A stretch of 64,000 bases of DNA. It comes from Chryseobacterium paludis. GTDB lineage: Bacteria; Bacteroidota; Bacteroidia; Flavobacteriales; Weeksellaceae. The notes below the pieces were generated by a model. The model did no database searches and had not been told where the DNA came from. It worked only from the letters and a program-made list of their open reading frames with translations. Below, piece after piece: positions 33,527 through 41,956 of the stretch. The first letter of the stretch is position 1. Every line of letters begins with the position of its first letter. The position numbers and the translations under genes were made by a program. The DNA lies in NCBI RefSeq assembly GCF_025403485.1, contig NZ_CP099966.1, forward strand, positions 1,550,001 to 1,614,000, given 5' to 3'.

Positions 33527-35383
33527 ATGAAAAAAATAGCACTTAGCTTAGGTATTCTAGCCGCAGTTCTGGCCAATGCCCAGTCTATTAAAACCAATAT
33601 TGACTTAGTCAATGTGAAAGACGATAAAGTGGCCGTTACCATGGAGTTCCCTAAAATGAAATCCGGTAATGTAAAATTCCATTTTCCAAAAACAGTTCCC
33701 GGAACGTATTCTGTGGATGATTATGGCAGATTTATAGAAGGCATTAAATTCTTAGACAACAAAGGAAAAGAATTGGCTTTTACTAAAGTGGATGACAATT
33801 CGTATGCTCTTAAAAATGCACAGTTTTTAACGAAGATAACGTATCTGGTAAACGATAGTTTCGATGATGAAGGTAATACTGAAAAACATAAAGCAGTATT
33901 TTCGCCTTCAGGAACAGATATCGAGGAAGGAAAAATATACCTGATCAATACTCATGGATTCATTGGGTATATCGATGATATGCAGGATGTACCTTATCAG
34001 CTGGTGATTCAGAAACCAAATGATTTTTATGGAACCACAGCATTGGTAGATCAGGATAAATCAGAAGCTACAGATACTTTTACCCTGGCTAATTATGCTA
34101 AAGTAACAGATTCTCCATTAATGTATACAAAACCTGATTATATTACTTTCAATGCAGGAGGTATGGATTTGGTTTTAGGGGTATATTCACCAACAGGAAA
34201 ATATAAAGCTGCAGATTTTAAAGAAAATCTTGAAAAGATGGTTGTTGCTCAGAAGAAGTTTTTGGGTGATATGAATACCAATAAAAAGTATGCAATTATG
34301 CTTTACCTTTCTGGTTCAGACGGACCACACATCAAAGGTTTCGGAGCACTGGAGCACCATGAGTCTACAAGTGTTGTATTACCTGAATTAATGCCGAAAG
34401 AAGCGATTGACCAAACGATTACAGATGTTGTTTCTCACGAGTTTTTTCACACAGTAAATCCACTGAAAACACATTCTGAAGAAATTCATTATTTTAATTA
34501 TGCAGATCCTAAAATGTCTCAGCATCTTTGGATGTATGAAGGTGGAACAGAATATTTTGCTAATTTATTCCAGATTCAGGAAGGATTGATCAATAAAGAT
34601 GAATTCCTGAAGAGAATGGGCGAGAAAATAAGCAATTCAAAAAGCTTCAATGATACGATGCCTTTTACAGTAATGAGTAAAAATGTACTTGTAGAACCAT
34701 ATAAAGATCAATACCGAAATGTGTATGAAAAAGGAGCATTGCTTGCAATGTGTATGGATATTGAATTGAGGAAGTTGTCGAATGGTGAAATGGGATATCG
34801 TGATATGATCAGAAAGCTATCTCAGAGATTTGGAGAAAACAAGCCATTTAAAGATGACAAACTGATCGATGAGTTAGTCACTGTTACCGGATATCCACAG
34901 ATCAAAGATTTCTACAACAAATATATTGCCGGCAGCCAACCAACTCCTTATGCAGAATATTTAAGTCAGGTTGGTGTTGAAGTCACTAAACAGGAAACAC
35001 CTCCTATTTTCTGGATGATCAAAGATCCAAATCAAACAGGATTTAATGAAAAAAATAATACTTTTATTTTTGATGAGAATTCTCCATTATCTCCTTTTGC
35101 AAAAAGTATAGGTTTTAAAATCACGGATGAAGTATTTGCAATAGACGGAAAAACGATTGATGTTAAAAACATACCTGCTTTCATCAGTTATACCAAAACA
35201 ATTAAGGACGGACAAAATGTTACTGTAACTGTCTTAAGAAAAAATGGTGACAAGACTGATAAAATAGATCTTAAGGGAAAAGCAATTTTAGATAAACTGA
35301 CAAAAGAATCACTTCAGTTTAAAGCTAGCCCAACACCAGCGGAACAAAAACTGCAGGATCAGTGGTTAACTGGTAAGAAATAA
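33527..35383 (+). CDS. Exported M61-family glycyl aminopeptidase-like protein with PDZ domain
   Basis: A 618-residue protein with a signal peptide (about 1-19, ending ANAQ). The N-terminal beta-domain is typical of M61. The catalytic HEFFHTVNPL has His304, Glu305 and His308, with a downstream WMYEGGTEYFANL acidic segment providing the third ligand. A PDZ-like domain is at about 500-590 (SPLSPFAKSIGFKITDEVFAIDG). M61 peptidases remove N-terminal Gly/Ala from peptides, so this is likely a periplasmic peptide scavenger. It follows the M1 gene by 156 nt with no terminator seen between, so readthrough is possible. Confidence 0.92.
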   Translation: MKKIALSLGILAAVLANAQSIKTNIDLVNVKDDKVAVTMEFPKMKSGNVKFHFPKTVPGTYSVDDYGRFIEGIKFLDNKGKELAFTKVDDNSYALKNAQFLTKITYLVNDSFDDEGNTEKHKAVFSPSGTDIEEGKIYLINTHGFIGYIDDMQDVPYQLVIQKPNDFYGTTALVDQDKSEATDTFTLANYAKVTDSPLMYTKPDYITFNAGGMDLVLGVYSPTGKYKAADFKENLEKMVVAQKKFLGDMNTNKKYAIMLYLSGSDGPHIKGFGALEHHESTSVVLPELMPKEAIDQTITDVVSHEFFHTVNPLKTHSEEIHYFNYADPKMSQHLWMYEGGTEYFANLFQIQEGLINKDEFLKRMGEKISNSKSFNDTMPFTVMSKNVLVEPYKDQYRNVYEKGALLAMCMDIELRKLSNGEMGYRDMIRKLSQRFGENKPFKDDKLIDELVTVTGYPQIKDFYNKYIAGSQPTPYAEYLSQVGVEVTKQETPPIFWMIKDPNQTGFNEKNNTFIFDENSPLSPFAKSIGFKITDEVFAIDGKTIDVKNIPAFISYTKTIKDGQNVTVTVLRKNGDKTDKIDLKGKAILDKLTKESLQFKASPTPAEQKLQDQWLTGKK

Positions 35384-35400
35384 CAAAATGACAATAACAA

Positions 35401-35430
35401 AAAAGCGGGGATTAATCCCCGCTTTTTTGT
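35401..35430. terminator. Strong terminator between convergent genes
   Basis: AAAAGCGGGGATT/AATCCCCGCTTTT (35401-35426) is a perfect palindrome with T tail, between the M61 gene and the histidine kinase gene. Confidence 0.95.
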
Positions 35431-35465
35431 TTTATTCAAGTATAGTAAGACTAAATATAAATTAA

Positions 35466-36635
35466 TTAAGCTTTCTTAATGGTTATCCTAAAAGTAGTTC
35501 CTTTTCCAACTTCTGTTTGTGAGATTTTGATATCTCCATTATGGTATTCCTGTACCACTCTTTTTGCCAGCGACAATCCCAATCCCCATCCCCGTTTCTT
35601 TGTAGAATAACCGGGTTTAAAAGCATTTCTCGCCTGATTTTTTGTCATTCCGCTTCCACTATCTTTTACTTCCACCAGAATATTTTTATTTCTTTCAAAA
35701 ACAGACATCTGTAATGAACCTTCCCCTTTCATTGCATCTACCGCATTTTTAACTAAATTTTCAATCACCCAGCTCATCAGAATCTTATTGTGGGGAACCA
35801 AAATAACATATGTTGGCAACTGTAAGGTAAAACTGATCTTCTTAGAGATCCGTGATTTTAAATATTCATAATTTTCCTGAATCATCTGATTAAAATTCAT
35901 ATCATTCAGCTCCGGTACAGATCCAATTTTCGAAAATCTCTCGGAGATGGTTCTCAATCTTTCTATATCTTTTTCGATCTCATAAATCCCTTCAGATTCC
36001 GGACTTTCCAATTTCATGATTTCCATCCATCCAATCATGGATGAAAGAGGTGTTCCTATCTGGTGGGCTGTTTCCTTTGCTAATCCGGCCCAGACATATC
36101 CTTCGTCGGTCTTTTTAATCGTTCTTAGGAACCAGAATGAAAATAACAGATAAGAGAGTATGAATAAACCCAGAAAATAAGGATAGTACCTTAGGTTATT
36201 AAGCAGTGATGAGTTATCATAGAAAACAAACTGCTTATCACCATTGGCCACTTCAATTTCAAATGGTGCATAATTATTTTCCATTTTTGCGATCAGTTTT
36301 CTTAGTTCCTGTGGGTTTGCAAGAATTTCTTTCGCAATATTCCGTGAACTTCCTTCAAATATAAAAGGTTCTTTATTTTCATCCGTTAAAATCGATGGGA
36401 TCTGATCATTCTCAGTTAAGATCGCAAATAATAGTTCTTGTGTTTCTGAGCTTTTCTGCTTGTTATCCTGTAAAATTTTTATGGCAGTAGCGAAAACTTT
36501 TATCCTTTCTGCCTCTTTCTCTCTTAAGTTTTTAATGAGAATATTCGAAGAGACGATCAAGGCAATAACGATTACCGTAAGTAATGTAAATACAAACCAG
36601 TTATTGATCCTCGATAAAAACGGACGATTTTTCAT
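35466..36635 (-). CDS. Sensor histidine kinase, inner membrane
   Basis: A 389-residue kinase. TM1 lies at about 12-35 and TM2 at about 148-172, leaving a periplasmic domain of roughly 110 residues. The dimerisation/phosphoacceptor segment is KETAHQIGTPLSSMIGWMEI, with the H-box His in TAHQIGTP. The ATPase domain has N-box NLVKNAVDAM, G1 DSGSGMT and G2 GWGLGLSLAKRV. No HAMP is obvious and no response regulator gene is adjacent, so its partner lies elsewhere. It starts 7 nt after the dacB stop and is probably co-transcribed, which suggests a link to cell-wall status, though that is inference. Confidence 0.9.
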   Translation of the reverse strand: MKNRPFLSRINNWFVFTLLTVIVIALIVSSNILIKNLREKEAERIKVFATAIKILQDNKQKSSETQELLFAILTENDQIPSILTDENKEPFIFEGSSRNIAKEILANPQELRKLIAKMENNYAPFEIEVANGDKQFVFYDNSSLLNNLRYYPYFLGLFILSYLLFSFWFLRTIKKTDEGYVWAGLAKETAHQIGTPLSSMIGWMEIMKLESPESEGIYEIEKDIERLRTISERFSKIGSVPELNDMNFNQMIQENYEYLKSRISKKISFTLQLPTYVILVPHNKILMSWVIENLVKNAVDAMKGEGSLQMSVFERNKNILVEVKDSGSGMTKNQARNAFKPGYSTKKRGWGLGLSLAKRVVQEYHNGDIKISQTEVGKGTTFRITIKKA

Positions 36636-36642
36636 TACTCCT

Positions 36643-38016
36643 TTATTTTAGAATATTCAGAATTTTTTGCAATTCTGCATTTCCACTTCCCTGATAGTTA
36701 TTAATAATTATAGAAAATACGTATTTTTTTCCATCTTTAGCTGTTTGATACCCTGCAAAAGATTTTGTATCCCTCATGGTACCACTTTTCATTTTCATCC
36801 CATTCTCCTGAGTAGGAAAACCATCATAATAAGATTCAAACCAAGATTGTTTTTTAGCATATAATAAAGCCTGTACCTCTGCTTTTGCTGAAACATAATT
36901 CTGTGGAGAAAGGCCACTTCCGTCTGCAAAATTGATCATATTCGGATTGATACCATTCGATTTCCAAAATTCTTTAAGGTAAGCTACTCCACTTTTAAAA
37001 CTTGAATTTCCTTTTTTCTCTTTTCCTAAAGTTTTAATTAACGTTTCACCATAAAGGTTAATACTTTTTCTTAAAAACCAATAAATAATTTTATCCAATG
37101 TCGGTGATTGATATGTAAGGATTATATTTTTCTTTGGAGTTTCAAGAGGTTGTTTTCCTTCCATTTCAAGTTGCGAATTGGTAATTACTTTTCCCGAAAA
37201 ATCAATTCCTGATTCTTTAAGCCACTGTTTCACCTCCACCCCTAACTGTAATGGTGGATTAGGAGTAGCTCCTGATACCGTTACTGTTTTACCGCTTGGT
37301 AAGGTTCCATTAATCAAAGCCACATTAGAGCGTGGTGCAGTAAAAATAAGACTCTGGTCGGAACTTCCACCAGCTTTCAGATCATTTAGCCATTGTACCC
37401 CTTCTAAAGGATAAGAAAAGCTTTTAAATTCAGTTCCGTTTATATTGATGTCAAATTGATTTTCTCGCCAATTCACTCCCCATACTCCAGCTCCATAATA
37501 GTTTCCAAGATCATCCCAGGGCCAGCCGCCGGGAATAGTCTGATGATCAAAATAAGAATCATCAATAATTAAATCTCCAGAAATCTTTGCTACCCCCAAT
37601 GTTTTAATAGCTTCAATGAGTTTTTTCTTAAAACTTTCGGGCTTATAAGCTTCATACCTCCAGCTTCCCAAGGTCGGATCTCCATTGGAAGCAATAAAAA
37701 GATTTCCATTTAAGGTACTTCCTGAGATAGCACCTGAGTAGCTTGATGTCGTTTTGAAAGTATAATCTTTCCCTAACGTTTCCAATGCCGCTCCTGCTGT
37801 AAATATTTTCTGTGTAGATGCTGTAGAAAGTCCTTTATTACCTTGATATTCATAAATTAAATTTCCCTTTTCATCTGCTACATAAAAAGATAAACTGGAT
37901 GCAATCCCTCCCGAAGAGTTCATCAAATCTTTCGTAGCATCATCTAATTTTTGAGTAATATCTTGAGCAAAAACTATTTGTGTAGAAAATATAAGAACAG
38001 CAAGTGTTTTTTTCAT
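36643..38016 (-). CDS. dacB: D-alanyl-D-alanine carboxypeptidase/endopeptidase (PBP4, S13 family)
   Basis: A 457-residue periplasmic penicillin-binding protein with a signal peptide (MKKTLAVLIFSTQIVFAQ). The active-site SxxK is Ser67-Thr-Gln-Lys70. The SxN-like element sits in DGSGLSPQNYVSA. KSGT within MKMKSGTMRD corresponds to the KTG triad. An inserted domain between SxxK and SxN (about 85-230) is the S13 hallmark. It trims or cleaves peptidoglycan crosslinks. It is first in a two-gene operon with a histidine kinase. Confidence 0.93.
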   Translation of the reverse strand: MKKTLAVLIFSTQIVFAQDITQKLDDATKDLMNSSGGIASSLSFYVADEKGNLIYEYQGNKGLSTASTQKIFTAGAALETLGKDYTFKTTSSYSGAISGSTLNGNLFIASNGDPTLGSWRYEAYKPESFKKKLIEAIKTLGVAKISGDLIIDDSYFDHQTIPGGWPWDDLGNYYGAGVWGVNWRENQFDININGTEFKSFSYPLEGVQWLNDLKAGGSSDQSLIFTAPRSNVALINGTLPSGKTVTVSGATPNPPLQLGVEVKQWLKESGIDFSGKVITNSQLEMEGKQPLETPKKNIILTYQSPTLDKIIYWFLRKSINLYGETLIKTLGKEKKGNSSFKSGVAYLKEFWKSNGINPNMINFADGSGLSPQNYVSAKAEVQALLYAKKQSWFESYYDGFPTQENGMKMKSGTMRDTKSFAGYQTAKDGKKYVFSIIINNYQGSGNAELQKILNILK

Positions 38017-38128
38017 TGAATTTTAGTTTAATAAAATTGATCTATCCTTCATTTGCATAAATCTATTATACGATAAACAAATGTTAAGTATTCAATTCTT
38101 TATTCAAATATAAAAAAGATTGTTTGAA

Positions 38129-38824
38129 TTAAATTAATGAACTTCCGGTCTCAATTTCATAAGGTTCTTTTCCTTTTTCGAAAATTCGGGTCAACTCACT
38201 TCCTTCAACAGTAATTTTCTCGCCTATTCTTCTGATCCAGTTTCCTTCACGAAGTCCAACTACTTTTAAGTCATTCTGGGTTAAAAATTCAAGAATTCTT
38301 GTTTCTCTTGTTTCTCCATTATGTTTTAATTCAGGGTTTGGATCTAAATAATGTGGATTTAAATTAAAAGGAACCAGTCCCATACAATCGAAACTTGGTG
38401 GATATACGATCGGCATATCATTCGTAGTTTTCATATTTTGTCCTCCTATGTTACTTCCGGCACTGCATCCTAAATAAGGTTTTCCACTTTCTACATTATT
38501 TTTTAAAACTTTCATCACATTTTCTTCATGTAAAGTTTTAACCAATAAAAATGTATTTCCGCCGCCTGTAAAATATCCTTTGGCGTTATTTAAAGCTTCA
38601 ACTTTATCTTCAAATTCATGAAGACCCTTCACTTTTATATTGATTGTATCAAAGAAAGAACGGGCTTTTGCCGTATAATCGTTATGGGAAATCCCACCTG
38701 GTCTGGCAAAAGGAACAAAAATGATCTCGTCAATTCCTTTATATAACTGTATTAATTCTTCTCTTAAGTATTCTAAATATTCTCCGCCGAAAATTGTGGA
38801 TGTTGAGGCTAATATGATATTCAT
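38129..38824 (-). CDS. pepE: Dipeptidase E (alpha-aspartyl dipeptidase, S51)
   Basis: A 231-residue cytosolic serine peptidase that hydrolyses dipeptides with N-terminal aspartate. The nucleophile Ser121 lies in YLGCSAGSNIGG, the nucleophile elbow typical of the family. The preceding GYFTGGGNTFLLVK forms the substrate pocket and oxyanion region. The catalytic His is probably within NLNPHYLDPNP and the Asp within the preceding segment. Length matches E. coli PepE (229). It has a full TTG-N19-TATCTTTG promoter and diverges from a TPR-protein gene. Confidence 0.92.
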   Translation of the reverse strand: MNIILASTSTIFGGEYLEYLREELIQLYKGIDEIIFVPFARPGGISHNDYTAKARSFFDTINIKVKGLHEFEDKVEALNNAKGYFTGGGNTFLLVKTLHEENVMKVLKNNVESGKPYLGCSAGSNIGGQNMKTTNDMPIVYPPSFDCMGLVPFNLNPHYLDPNPELKHNGETRETRILEFLTQNDLKVVGLREGNWIRRIGEKITVEGSELTRIFEKGKEPYEIETGSSLI

Positions 38825-38864
38825 AGAAGGAAATTATATGGTTTGTAAAAAAATAGTTGAACTA

Positions 38865-38894
38865 CAAAGATAAACTCAAACATCAACGAATCAA
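38865..38894 (-). promoter_or_regulatory. Full Bacteroidetes promoter for pepE
   Basis: On the minus strand, TTG (38894-38892) is followed after 19 nt by TATCTTTG (38872-38865), matching TTG-N17-23-TAnnTTTG. It lies 40 nt upstream of the start codon. Confidence 0.7.
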
Positions 38895-39018
38895 AAATTA
38901 AGCTAAAAAAAAACACTTATCCGTTAATATTTTCTAAAAAAACTTAAAGCTTCTAAAATTTGAGCCTTTGTGGAATTATTATTGAACTTTAGACTATAGA
39001 ATTTTAAAATATAAGATT

Positions 39019-39588
39019 ATGAAAATGATTAAAATTAATATCAAAAATCTATTTTTAGGTTTATTATTTGTAGGAAGTGCCAGTTTTTTAAATGCACAAA
39101 CTACTAAAACGGACAGTACAAATAATACAGCTGATACAGCAGCTACTGCTGCTGCAACTCAGTCAAGTCCGACTACTATAGATGCCCTTAAAAAACAAAT
39201 CGAGGCCAATCCAAAGGATACAGAATCACTAGGAAAATTGGCTACAGCATATCAAGAAGCGTCAGACTGGACCAACGCAGTTGCTACCTGGAAAAAAATA
39301 TCTGTATTATTACCAGACTGGGCTCCATCTTATTATAGTCAGGCTTATGCATATCAAGCGGCTAAAGATGATGCCAATGCAAAAATTGCTTATGAAAAGT
39401 ATATCGCTACTGTAAAACCAGAGGAAGTGGAACAAAATAAGAAGAACTTAGCTTACGCCTATTTTTATCTGGCCTTTACAGAACAGAAAAGTGATCCTGC
39501 AAAAGCAAAAGAACATATCGCTAAATCGATACAGTATGATCCCAGCAATCAGGATGCTGTAAAACTTAGCAAAACTTTAAATTCATAG
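39019..39588 (+). CDS. Exported TPR protein
   Basis: A 189-residue exported protein with a signal peptide (about 1-26, ending FLNAQ), a Thr/Ala-rich linker (TDSTNNTADTAATAAATQ) and three TPR-like helical repeats from about residue 55. The repeats are PKDTESLGKLATAYQEASDWT, then PSYYSQAYAYQAAKDDANAK, and later AYAYFYLAFTEQKSDPAKAK. TPRs mediate protein-protein contacts, and small exported TPR proteins are common in Bacteroidetes. It is monocistronic between pepE (divergent) and a strong terminator. No partner is suggested by context. Confidence 0.85.
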   Translation: MKMIKINIKNLFLGLLFVGSASFLNAQTTKTDSTNNTADTAATAAATQSSPTTIDALKKQIEANPKDTESLGKLATAYQEASDWTNAVATWKKISVLLPDWAPSYYSQAYAYQAAKDDANAKIAYEKYIATVKPEEVEQNKKNLAYAYFYLAFTEQKSDPAKAKEHIAKSIQYDPSNQDAVKLSKTLNS

Positions 39589-39596
39589 TTAAAAAA

Positions 39597-39626
39597 AATC
39601 CGGGAAAAATTTCCCGGATTTTTTTT
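39597..39626 (+). terminator. Terminator of the TPR gene
   Basis: AATCCGGGAAA (39597-39607) pairs with TTTCCCGGATT (39610-39620), followed by a T run. Confidence 0.92.
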
Positions 39627-39650
39627 AATCTTTACTGTAATGGTTTATTT

Positions 39651-40139
39651 CTAATTAATTGTCTTTCCGAAAAAATCAGTTTCCCCTTTTAAATGCCTGA
39701 TGATTTTTTCAATATTACGCTGGATACTTTCTTCAGTTTTCAGATTGTTGATGTACTTGATCAATTCTAACCTTCTTGAAGGAATTAAATTTTCAAAGTT
39801 ACGGAGCGTAACAGGATCTTCTTTAATTGCCTGATCCAGTTTCGGATGAATGCTTATACTTCTGTCTGAACTATCATATTCTATTGAAACTTCCAACATT
39901 TCTCCAATTCTCTTTGGTGAATTTTTCAGCATAATAAGATTAATGTACAACCTCCATTCCCCTAAATACTTCATCAAATTCTGTTTGTACTCTACACCAT
40001 TCACAGTTCCTTTAACCGGTATTGGACTTTTATTTCTTCCCGAAGCTTCAAAGATTATTTTTAAAACCTCTTCTGGAACAAAAATAAAAGGATTGATCCC
40101 GATAATTTCAAGCTGGGCTGTAAACAGATTATTTTTCAT
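39651..40139 (-). CDS. YdeI/OmpD-associated-family protein with DUF1905 domain
   Basis: The start chosen is ATG at 40139 (MKNNLFTAQLEI, 162 residues) rather than an in-frame TTG three codons upstream. The N-terminal DUF1905 domain is seen in FTAQLEIIGINPFIFVPEEV, then IPVKGTVNGVEYKQNLMKY, a beta-barrel of unknown ligand. The C-terminal helical part (ILSRRLELIKYINNLKTEES-like, residues 115-162) matches the YdeI/OmpD-associated region linked in Salmonella to antimicrobial peptide tolerance. It is soluble, with no signal peptide. It is convergent with the TPR gene and has no partner. Confidence 0.8.
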   Translation of the reverse strand: MKNNLFTAQLEIIGINPFIFVPEEVLKIIFEASGRNKSPIPVKGTVNGVEYKQNLMKYLGEWRLYINLIMLKNSPKRIGEMLEVSIEYDSSDRSISIHPKLDQAIKEDPVTLRNFENLIPSRRLELIKYINNLKTEESIQRNIEKIIRHLKGETDFFGKTIN

Positions 40140-40262
40140 GGATAACAAATTTAAAAAAATTGTTTCTTATTTATATTCTTTCACAAATGATAACTTTAAT
40201 TTTCAACTTCTAACAAAACAGCAAGTATCTCCCCATTAATTTTCCACTCACAAAGTATTCAT

Positions 40263-40270
40263 TATCTTTG
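40263..40270 (+). promoter_or_regulatory. Promoter -7 box for the transaldolase-like gene
   Basis: TATCTTTG fits TAnnTTTG and ends 23 nt before the ATG. No TTG at -33. Confidence 0.55.
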
Positions 40271-40293
40271 CATAAATAAATCTATTTAACAAA

Positions 40294-40947
40294 ATGAAAT
40301 TTTTTATTGACACTGCTAATTTAGAGCAAATTAAAGAAGCAAAAGACCTTGGGATTTTAGATGGTGTAACCACAAATCCTTCGTTAATGGCAAAAGAAGG
40401 AATTCAGGGAGCTGAAGCTATCAGAAACCATTATAAAGCAATTTGCGAGATCGTAGATGGTGATATTTCTGCAGAAGTACTTTCTACTACTTATGAAGAA
40501 ATGATAAAAGAAGGTGATGAATTGGCAGCAATCCACCCAAACATTGTGGTAAAAATCCCAATGATCAAAGATGGTATCAAGGCGTTAAAATATTTTTCAG
40601 ATAAAGGAATCAGAACAAACTGTACTTTAATTTTCTCTGCAGGACAAGCTCTTTTGGCAGCGAAAGCAGGGGCTTCTTATGTTTCTCCTTTCTTAGGAAG
40701 ATTAGATGATATTTCAACTGACGGATTAAATCTTATTCAGGAGATTCGTTTGATCTTTGATAACTATATGTATGAAACAGAAATTTTAGCAGCTTCTATC
40801 CGTCATTCAATGCACATCATCGACTGTGCTAAGATCGGTGCAGATGTTATTACTTCTCCACTGCCTCCAATCTTGAGCTTATTGAAACATCCTTTAACGG
40901 ATAGCGGATTGGCTCAGTTCATCGCAGATTCTCAGAAATTAGCTTAA
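40294..40947 (+). CDS. fsa: Small transaldolase / fructose-6-phosphate aldolase-like protein
   Basis: A 217-residue class I aldolase of the short transaldolase subfamily (TalC/FSA). The N-terminus [20 protein letters not shown] and the [13 protein letters not shown] motif are family signatures. Lys87 in IVVKIPM is the Schiff-base lysine. Either it performs pentose-phosphate transaldolase chemistry or it cleaves fructose-6-phosphate. The residue choice [12 protein letters not shown] and the bacterial context leave the two activities unresolved; most Flavobacteriia annotate it as transaldolase. It is monocistronic with its own promoter and terminator. Confidence 0.9.
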   Translation: MKFFIDTANLEQIKEAKDLGILDGVTTNPSLMAKEGIQGAEAIRNHYKAICEIVDGDISAEVLSTTYEEMIKEGDELAAIHPNIVVKIPMIKDGIKALKYFSDKGIRTNCTLIFSAGQALLAAKAGASYVSPFLGRLDDISTDGLNLIQEIRLIFDNYMYETEILAASIRHSMHIIDCAKIGADVITSPLPPILSLLKHPLTDSGLAQFIADSQKLA

Positions 40948-40972
40948 TAGCTAACAACAATATGGTAAAAAA

Positions 40973-41001
40973 AATCCCGAAATTCAGTTTCGGGATTTTT
41001 T
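40973..41001. terminator. Terminator after the transaldolase-like gene
   Basis: AATCCCGAAA (40973-40982) pairs with TTTCGGGATT (40988-40997) over 5 nt with A and T tracts on both sides. It serves the convergent GLPGLI gene as well. Confidence 0.92.
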
Positions 41002-41002
41002 A

Positions 41003-41890
41003 TTATTTGTATAAATCAGGTTCTATTCTGTTATTGTTTTTTTGCATATCTTCTTTTGCTTTCTTTTCAATGTTCTTGTACATCTCATTTGTGTCAATAT
41101 CTTTCCCATCCTGATTTTTCATCCTTACTACAGCACCGGGAGGAAGCGTACTCATGGTTTGCTTCATGTCTTTTGTAGGATCCGTCTGGTAATCTTTCCA
41201 GGCTTTTTTAAATTGCTTTTTAGTTACCTCAATATCTTTACCACCTAAACCAATCATTGTAACGCCCGGCAATTGCACGTCTTCTTCTGAACTCATAGTT
41301 GTTTTTTTATTCGCAACTAAAGTCATTATATGCGACCCCGTTTTATCCTCCAATTTTACAATTAAACCTGGTAGTCCATAAAACTTATATGGTCCGTCCT
41401 GAAAAGGAATATCCGTACTAAACCATGCGATCCATTCCCTGCCACCATACGTTGCTGTTGCCTTCTGAGTATTATATTCCCCTATTTTTTGTTTTTCGGA
41501 AAGAATTTTCCATTCAGGTTTTTGATCTTCCGTTATTTTATAGGTTGTTGTTCCTATTCTTTCTGAAAGTGACACCTTATAGTCGGGATAGGTCTTTGTA
41601 ACGCTTGTAAAGATCATTCCCGGCTTTATATTTTTCTTGATATTGATGCTTCCCCCAAATCCGCCTTTCATCTGTTTTGCAATATCAGCCTTTGCTGTAG
41701 AATCAGATACAAATTTTTCCCGACTGTAATATTTTGAGCCATTCTTATCAATATCCAAAAGCATTACATCACTTTTCACATCTGCTTTATTGGTGGAATC
41801 TGAAATATATTTGTAATCATAATAAAATCGATTTACCTGTCCATTAGCAAATAGGCTTAAAAGCAAAAAGAGTAGAATATTATTTTTCAT
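41003..41890 (-). CDS. GLPGLI-family exported protein
   Basis: A 295-residue exported protein with a signal peptide (ending FANGQ, about residue 18). The family-naming motif GLPGLI is intact at residues 172-177 (FYGLPGLIVKLED). It is preceded by the ATATYGGREWIAWFSTDIPF segment that typifies the family. GLPGLI proteins are restricted to Bacteroidetes and have no known activity. The C-terminus is Lys/Asn-rich with a coiled tail (YKNIEKKAKEDMQKNNNR). It lies 66 nt downstream of the M56 peptidase gene in the same direction. The intervening hairpin probably attenuates rather than fully separates the two. Confidence 0.9.
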   Translation of the reverse strand: MKNNILLFLLLSLFANGQVNRFYYDYKYISDSTNKADVKSDVMLLDIDKNGSKYYSREKFVSDSTAKADIAKQMKGGFGGSINIKKNIKPGMIFTSVTKTYPDYKVSLSERIGTTTYKITEDQKPEWKILSEKQKIGEYNTQKATATYGGREWIAWFSTDIPFQDGPYKFYGLPGLIVKLEDKTGSHIMTLVANKKTTMSSEEDVQLPGVTMIGLGGKDIEVTKKQFKKAWKDYQTDPTKDMKQTMSTLPPGAVVRMKNQDGKDIDTNEMYKNIEKKAKEDMQKNNNRIEPDLYK

Positions 41891-41907
41891 AGTTTATTAA
41901 TAAAAAA

Positions 41908-41946
41908 GGCTTTGTCAATATAAATTTCCTTAATATTAACAAAGCC
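41908..41946 (-). terminator. Hairpin between the M56 peptidase and GLPGLI genes
   Basis: GGCTTTGT (41908-41915) pairs with ACAAAGCC (41939-41946) and AATAT with ATATT inside, interrupted by one mismatch. On the minus strand it is followed by TTTTTTA. It could partly terminate the blaI-M56 transcript. Confidence 0.75.
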
Positions 41947-41956
41947 AGTTGGAACT

